Positions 39,994 through 42,742 of a stretch of 42,742 nucleotides of DNA are shown piece after piece. The notes under the pieces were generated by a model. That model saw only the letters and a list, made by a program, of their open reading frames with translations, did no database searches and was not told the origin of the DNA. This stretch comes from Pseudozyma flocculosa PF-1 (lineage: Eukaryota; Basidiomycota; Ustilaginomycetes; Ustilaginales; Ustilaginaceae), in contig NW_006920886.1 in NCBI RefSeq assembly GCF_000417875.1, positions 579,452 through 622,193 of the forward strand, in the 5' to 3' direction. A program made the position numbers and the translations under genes. Position 1 is the stretch's first letter. The number at the start of each line of letters is the position of its first letter.

Positions 39994-40026
<33 letters not shown>

Positions 40027-41104
40027 CTCTGCATCTTCCTCGTCGAACGAGTCGCAAGCGGCAGCAGCATCACCTCACGGCGACGACGGTCTGCCACCTC
40101 AAGACGATCAGGGCGACGCCGAGTCGGACTTGGACTCCGACTCGGGTTTCGAGTCGAGCTCCCACTCTGATTCTTCCTCCGCCTCGAGCGCTCCGAAGCC
40201 GAAGGAAGTTGCTGCTGCAGTCGAGGCGGTTGACGCCGGTGTCAACGTCAGCGAACCCGAAGACGCGGAGATGGCGGAGCGCGAGCCGTCCCGCGAATCC
40301 TCACCGACGCCTGCCGTTGCTCCGGAGGCTCCCTCGGTCAACGACAAAGCCAAGCCGAGCGATGCTCCGACCGAGACGCCTGCCTCTGAGCCGGCGTTAG
40401 GCGATGCAGAGACGCGGATGAAGAGGCTGACCGAGATGTTTAGGCCGCAAGAGGAGAGCGCAGCGGGCAAGGGCTTCTCGCTGATGGGGGTGCTGGGCGA
40501 CGACCTCGACCTCGAGCTCGACGACGAGCTCGACTTTGCCGTCGTCGACGACGAGGAAGAGGCGCGGGGCGCAGCTGCCGATGCAGCGGGTACCGAGGCC
40601 AGTGCATCGAGCGCCGCTGCCGCCGCCGCCGCCGCCGCAGTGGCAGCGCGGGGCCCGCACTCGTGGTTCGACGGCAACCCCGAGATCCCGATGCTGTTCC
40701 CCAGCGCGCGTCCGGGACCGCGCTCGATCCTGGACAGGCTCAAGGATCCGCAGATGGCGCCCCTGGTGGCGCCGGCGGCCCCGCGGCTGCTGGCGCCGTC
40801 GCGAGGCTTTGGGGGCGCGGGATCGTCAATGACGGGCGCCAATGCGGTGCCCGTGTCGAGCAACACGGTCGGCTACGTGGTCTTCTGCCGCACCGAGACC
40901 GAGGCCGAGCTGGACGAGGTTTGGGCGTCGAGGCGCGTGCGGCTCACCAAGGAGTTTAAGAAGATGCACCGCGAGGCCGTGCGCAAGAAGAAGCGCAAGT
41001 TTGTCGGGTCCAGGCGCGCCGCTGCGCTGGCGGCCGGTGGCGACGCGGGCGAGCAGCCTCGGCCGCAGGCTGGCGGTGGGCCCGCTGCTGCCACGGCGGC
41101 GTAG
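37374..41104 (+). CDS. Nucleolar protein: Nop25/NOL12-type exon spliced to RRM/NOL8-type exon (probable fusion)
   Basis: Ribosome-biogenesis protein, by family. Exon 1 from ATG 37374 codes a Nop25/NOL12 (Rrp17) domain at about 48-115: IDFDEAARAEYLTGFQKRKA followed by a long Lys/Arg/Glu helix; then acidic linkers and an Ala run. Exon 2 starts at 38247 after a strong acceptor (branch-like CTGAC, then CTCCACAG). It reads KRLHVSGLTEAFTAEELKQ (RNP2), LRPFAYLTIE (RNP1) and NLLNGSMWKGTKLRVGEAKP, an RRM of NOL8 type, then ITIDPTRYGAVHI and a long acidic Ser-rich tail with KRLTEMFRPQEE, GFSLMGVLGDD, HSWFDGNPEIPM and a basic helix EFKKMHREAVRKKKRK. Exon 2 has no ATG before its RRM, so it needs exon 1. 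Modelled exons 37374-38064 and 38247-41104 give 1182 residues; the donor GTTTCC is weak and uncertain. Two separate genes remain possible. Confidence 0.7.
38061..38246 (+). other. Intron with ambiguous donor (GC-AG or GT-AG) in the Nop25/NOL8-type gene
   Basis: The acceptor at 38246 is strong. The best donor by consensus is GCAAGT at 38061, a GC-AG type; used in this way it gives a 265-residue Nop25 protein with a basic tail ending at the TAA 38355-38357. A GT four bases later (38065) is poor by consensus but puts the RRM exon in frame. A further in-phase GT at 38176 would also work. Confidence 0.5.
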
Positions 41105-41557
41105 CTCGCGCAGACAGCGAGTAGCGTAGTCGAGCTTCTGGAGAGTAAGAGGAGGGTCGAGGGTTCGTGGGCCCCTGCCTGTTGTTCACTTCGATGGTGG
41201 CCGCTGTAATCTCACACGTTGGCCCTTCTGTAGTGACGGTCGAGTGCGGGGATGGCGTGGCGTGGCTGTGTTTTCGGCCGATATGAGCAGGCTTGCACGC
41301 TGGCTGTGCTCGCCCGGCGTGAGTTTGAGGGTGGTTGGTGCGCTTCCTGCCTTGGCCCTGGCTTGGCTTGGCCTGGCCTCGCCTGGCCTCGCTCCGCTAC
41401 GCTACGCCTCCCCACCTTCCCCTCTCTCTGTCTCCTCCTCTCTCCTCCTCTCTTCACATCGATCGACACCTCGACACATCGCTTCGCCCCCATCGCCGCT
41501 CCGAAGCACCACACATCGCATCGCGTACCACAGCATCGGCCGGCGCGCGTTGGCAGC
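41105..41557. promoter_or_regulatory. Upstream region of the auxilin/Swa2-like gene
   Basis: About 450 bases with no gene. TGGCCTGGCCTCGCCTGGCC-type short repeats lie near 41369-41390 and a C/T-rich stretch (CTCTCTCTGTCTCCTCC) near 41425-41455 before the start codon. Confidence 0.5.
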
Positions 41558-42742
41558 ATGGACGACCTGCTCGATCTCGACTGGAAGCAGGCCATGGGCA
41601 CCGCCGGCGGCGGTCGGCCCCCGGCTTCCTCCTCCTCAAGCGCAGCCAACACCAGCACTGGCAGCAGCATTGCCGCCAGGAACGGCGTCGCCTCCACGTC
41701 GAGCTACAACTTTGACTCGCTCACCCGCTCCCTCCACGCCGCATCGCCCGCTCCACCACCTCCTCGTGCCGCCGCATCGCACCAGCCTCAGCGCACCGCC
41801 ACGCCCTCCTCCTCCGCCGCAGCTCCCTCTGCGCCCACGTCCTCGTCATCTTCGTCCCAGGATGCCTTTTCCTCGCTCCTCTCGTTTGGCGGCGCAGCCT
41901 CCTCGGGCGGGGTCGGCGGCGGCGACTTCCGCTCCTCGTCCCGCGACGGCAACCTCACGCTCGCCGAGAGGCAGATGCGGGCGCAGCAGGAGGCCAAGCA
42001 GCGCGCCTCCGCCCAGCAGCACGGCCTCAGCCAGAGCAACGCCGCTTGGGCAGGCCTCGACAGCGACTGGGACAGCTTCGAAAAGTCTGGCGCCAGCTCG
42101 ACGCCATTCGCCAAGCCCCCCTCCGCGGCCGCCAAGCCGGCCCAGCCGGCGAAGGCGTCGGCACCTTCGAGCGATCCTTGGGACTTTGACTCGTTCGCAG
42201 ATCCCCTCCCGCAACAGGCAGCGTCTTCAGAATCCAGCACCTCGACCAGACGTCCGCCTCCCTCCGCCGCAGCTGCTCCTGCGGATCCGTTCGACTTTGA
42301 TGCGTTCGACGGTCCTGACGCCGCCGCGACTGGCACACAGCAGCAGCAAACGCCTTCTTTCGGCCACGACCCAGAGGCCGGCATCGCCGACGACGACGAG
42401 GATATTCTCGGCGCTCTCGGCAAGCCGGTCGACAGGCAGTCGAGGTCTGGCCCGGGTGCGACGCTGCATCCGACGCGAGGCCACGCGCAGCCAGCGTCGA
42501 GGGCCTCGACGACCACCTCGTCATCGGTGAGCTCTCGACAGCCGTCACCGGCCAGCGGCAGTCGCACCACCTACCCGCGCTCGGTCTCGCCGCCGCCGCA
42601 CATCCTCGGCCAGATCGTCGAGATGGGCTTCTCGCCGCAGGACGCGCGCAAGGCATTGGCGCGGACCGAGAGCGGACTCGACGTCGAAGCCGCGCTCGAG
42701 CTCCTCGTCGCAGGAGAAGCTGAGACTGCCAAGGGCCACGAC
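41558..42742 (+). CDS. SWA2: Auxilin/Swa2-like clathrin-uncoating cofactor, N-terminal part (runs off right edge)
   Basis: Family members recruit Hsp70 to clathrin-coated vesicles for uncoating. 395 residues are visible, in frame to the last base. The N-terminus MDDLLDLDWKQAMG fits fungal auxilin-like proteins. Disordered Ser/Ala-rich sequence follows with repeated acidic-aromatic motifs typical of clathrin and adaptor binders: SDWDSFEK, DPWDFDSFADP, ADPFDFDAFDG (DPW and DPF motifs). A UBA domain lies near 346-388 (HILGQIVEMGFSPQDARKAL, then DVEAALELLVAG). The TPR and J domains expected in Swa2 lie beyond the window, so the assignment rests on the N-terminus, the motifs and the UBA. An EH/UBA endocytic adaptor is an alternative. 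The start has a good context (GCAGCATGG). Confidence 0.75.
   Translation, partial: MDDLLDLDWKQAMGTAGGGRPPASSSSSAANTSTGSSIAARNGVASTSSYNFDSLTRSLHAASPAPPPPRAAASHQPQRTATPSSSAAAPSAPTSSSSSSQDAFSSLLSFGGAASSGGVGGGDFRSSSRDGNLTLAERQMRAQQEAKQRASAQQHGLSQSNAAWAGLDSDWDSFEKSGASSTPFAKPPSAAAKPAQPAKASAPSSDPWDFDSFADPLPQQAASSESSTSTRRPPPSAAAAPADPFDFDAFDGPDAAATGTQQQQTPSFGHDPEAGIADDDEDILGALGKPVDRQSRSGPGATLHPTRGHAQPASRASTTTSSSVSSRQPSPASGSRTTYPRSVSPPPHILGQIVEMGFSPQDARKALARTESGLDVEAALELLVAGEAETAKGHD

Overview
The window is GC-rich nuclear DNA from a fungus, most likely a basidiomycete of the Ustilaginomycotina (smuts and relatives). The evidence is short GT-AG introns (mostly 97-270 bases) with C/T-rich acceptors, few introns per gene, strong G/C preference at third codon positions, and fungal-type genes: a HUWE1/TOM1 E3 with its DUF908 start, a DUF1776 reductase-like protein, a fungal ferritin-like secreted protein and an auxilin/Swa2-like protein. 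The assignment to this subphylum is an inference; no rRNA or tRNA gene was seen to confirm it.

Left part (1-20 kb): mostly housekeeping genes. A truncated TOM1/HUWE1-type HECT ubiquitin ligase (minus) stands head-to-head with a cullin-4 scaffold (plus) across a 1.2 kb shared upstream region. Then come an unrecognised membrane-anchored acidic protein (plus), UTP-glucose-1-phosphate uridylyltransferase (plus, four exons), a DUF1776-like membrane reductase with a 13-residue polyglutamine run (minus), and an MGST3-type MAPEG glutathione transferase (plus, three exons).

Middle part (20-37 kb): an accessory region rich in secreted proteins. It holds a secreted ferritin-like protein (minus, three exons), a 4.7 kb stretch with no credible gene, two adjacent secreted proteins that share an unrecognised domain of about 115-120 residues (one copy in the first, three tandem copies in the second), a carboxymuconolactone-decarboxylase-like protein, a heavily N-glycosylated secreted six-hairpin-glycosidase-like protein (minus), a broken short-chain dehydrogenase relic, and a DJ-1/PfpI protein very like isonitrile hydratase. 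The two domain-sharing secreted proteins are the best candidate for something undescribed. They contain no cysteine and the repeats are recognisable by five short conserved motifs in the same order.

Right part (37-42.7 kb): nucleolar and trafficking genes. A Nop25/NOL12-type coding exon runs by splicing into an RRM/NOL8-type exon that has no start codon of its own, which suggests a fused nucleolar protein or a splice switch. The window ends inside an auxilin/Swa2-like gene with DPF/DPW-type motifs and a UBA domain.

Simple repeats (CTG, GTC, TGG, GCGT, AGCC and 15-17 base G or C tracts) are scattered through the long intergenic regions.
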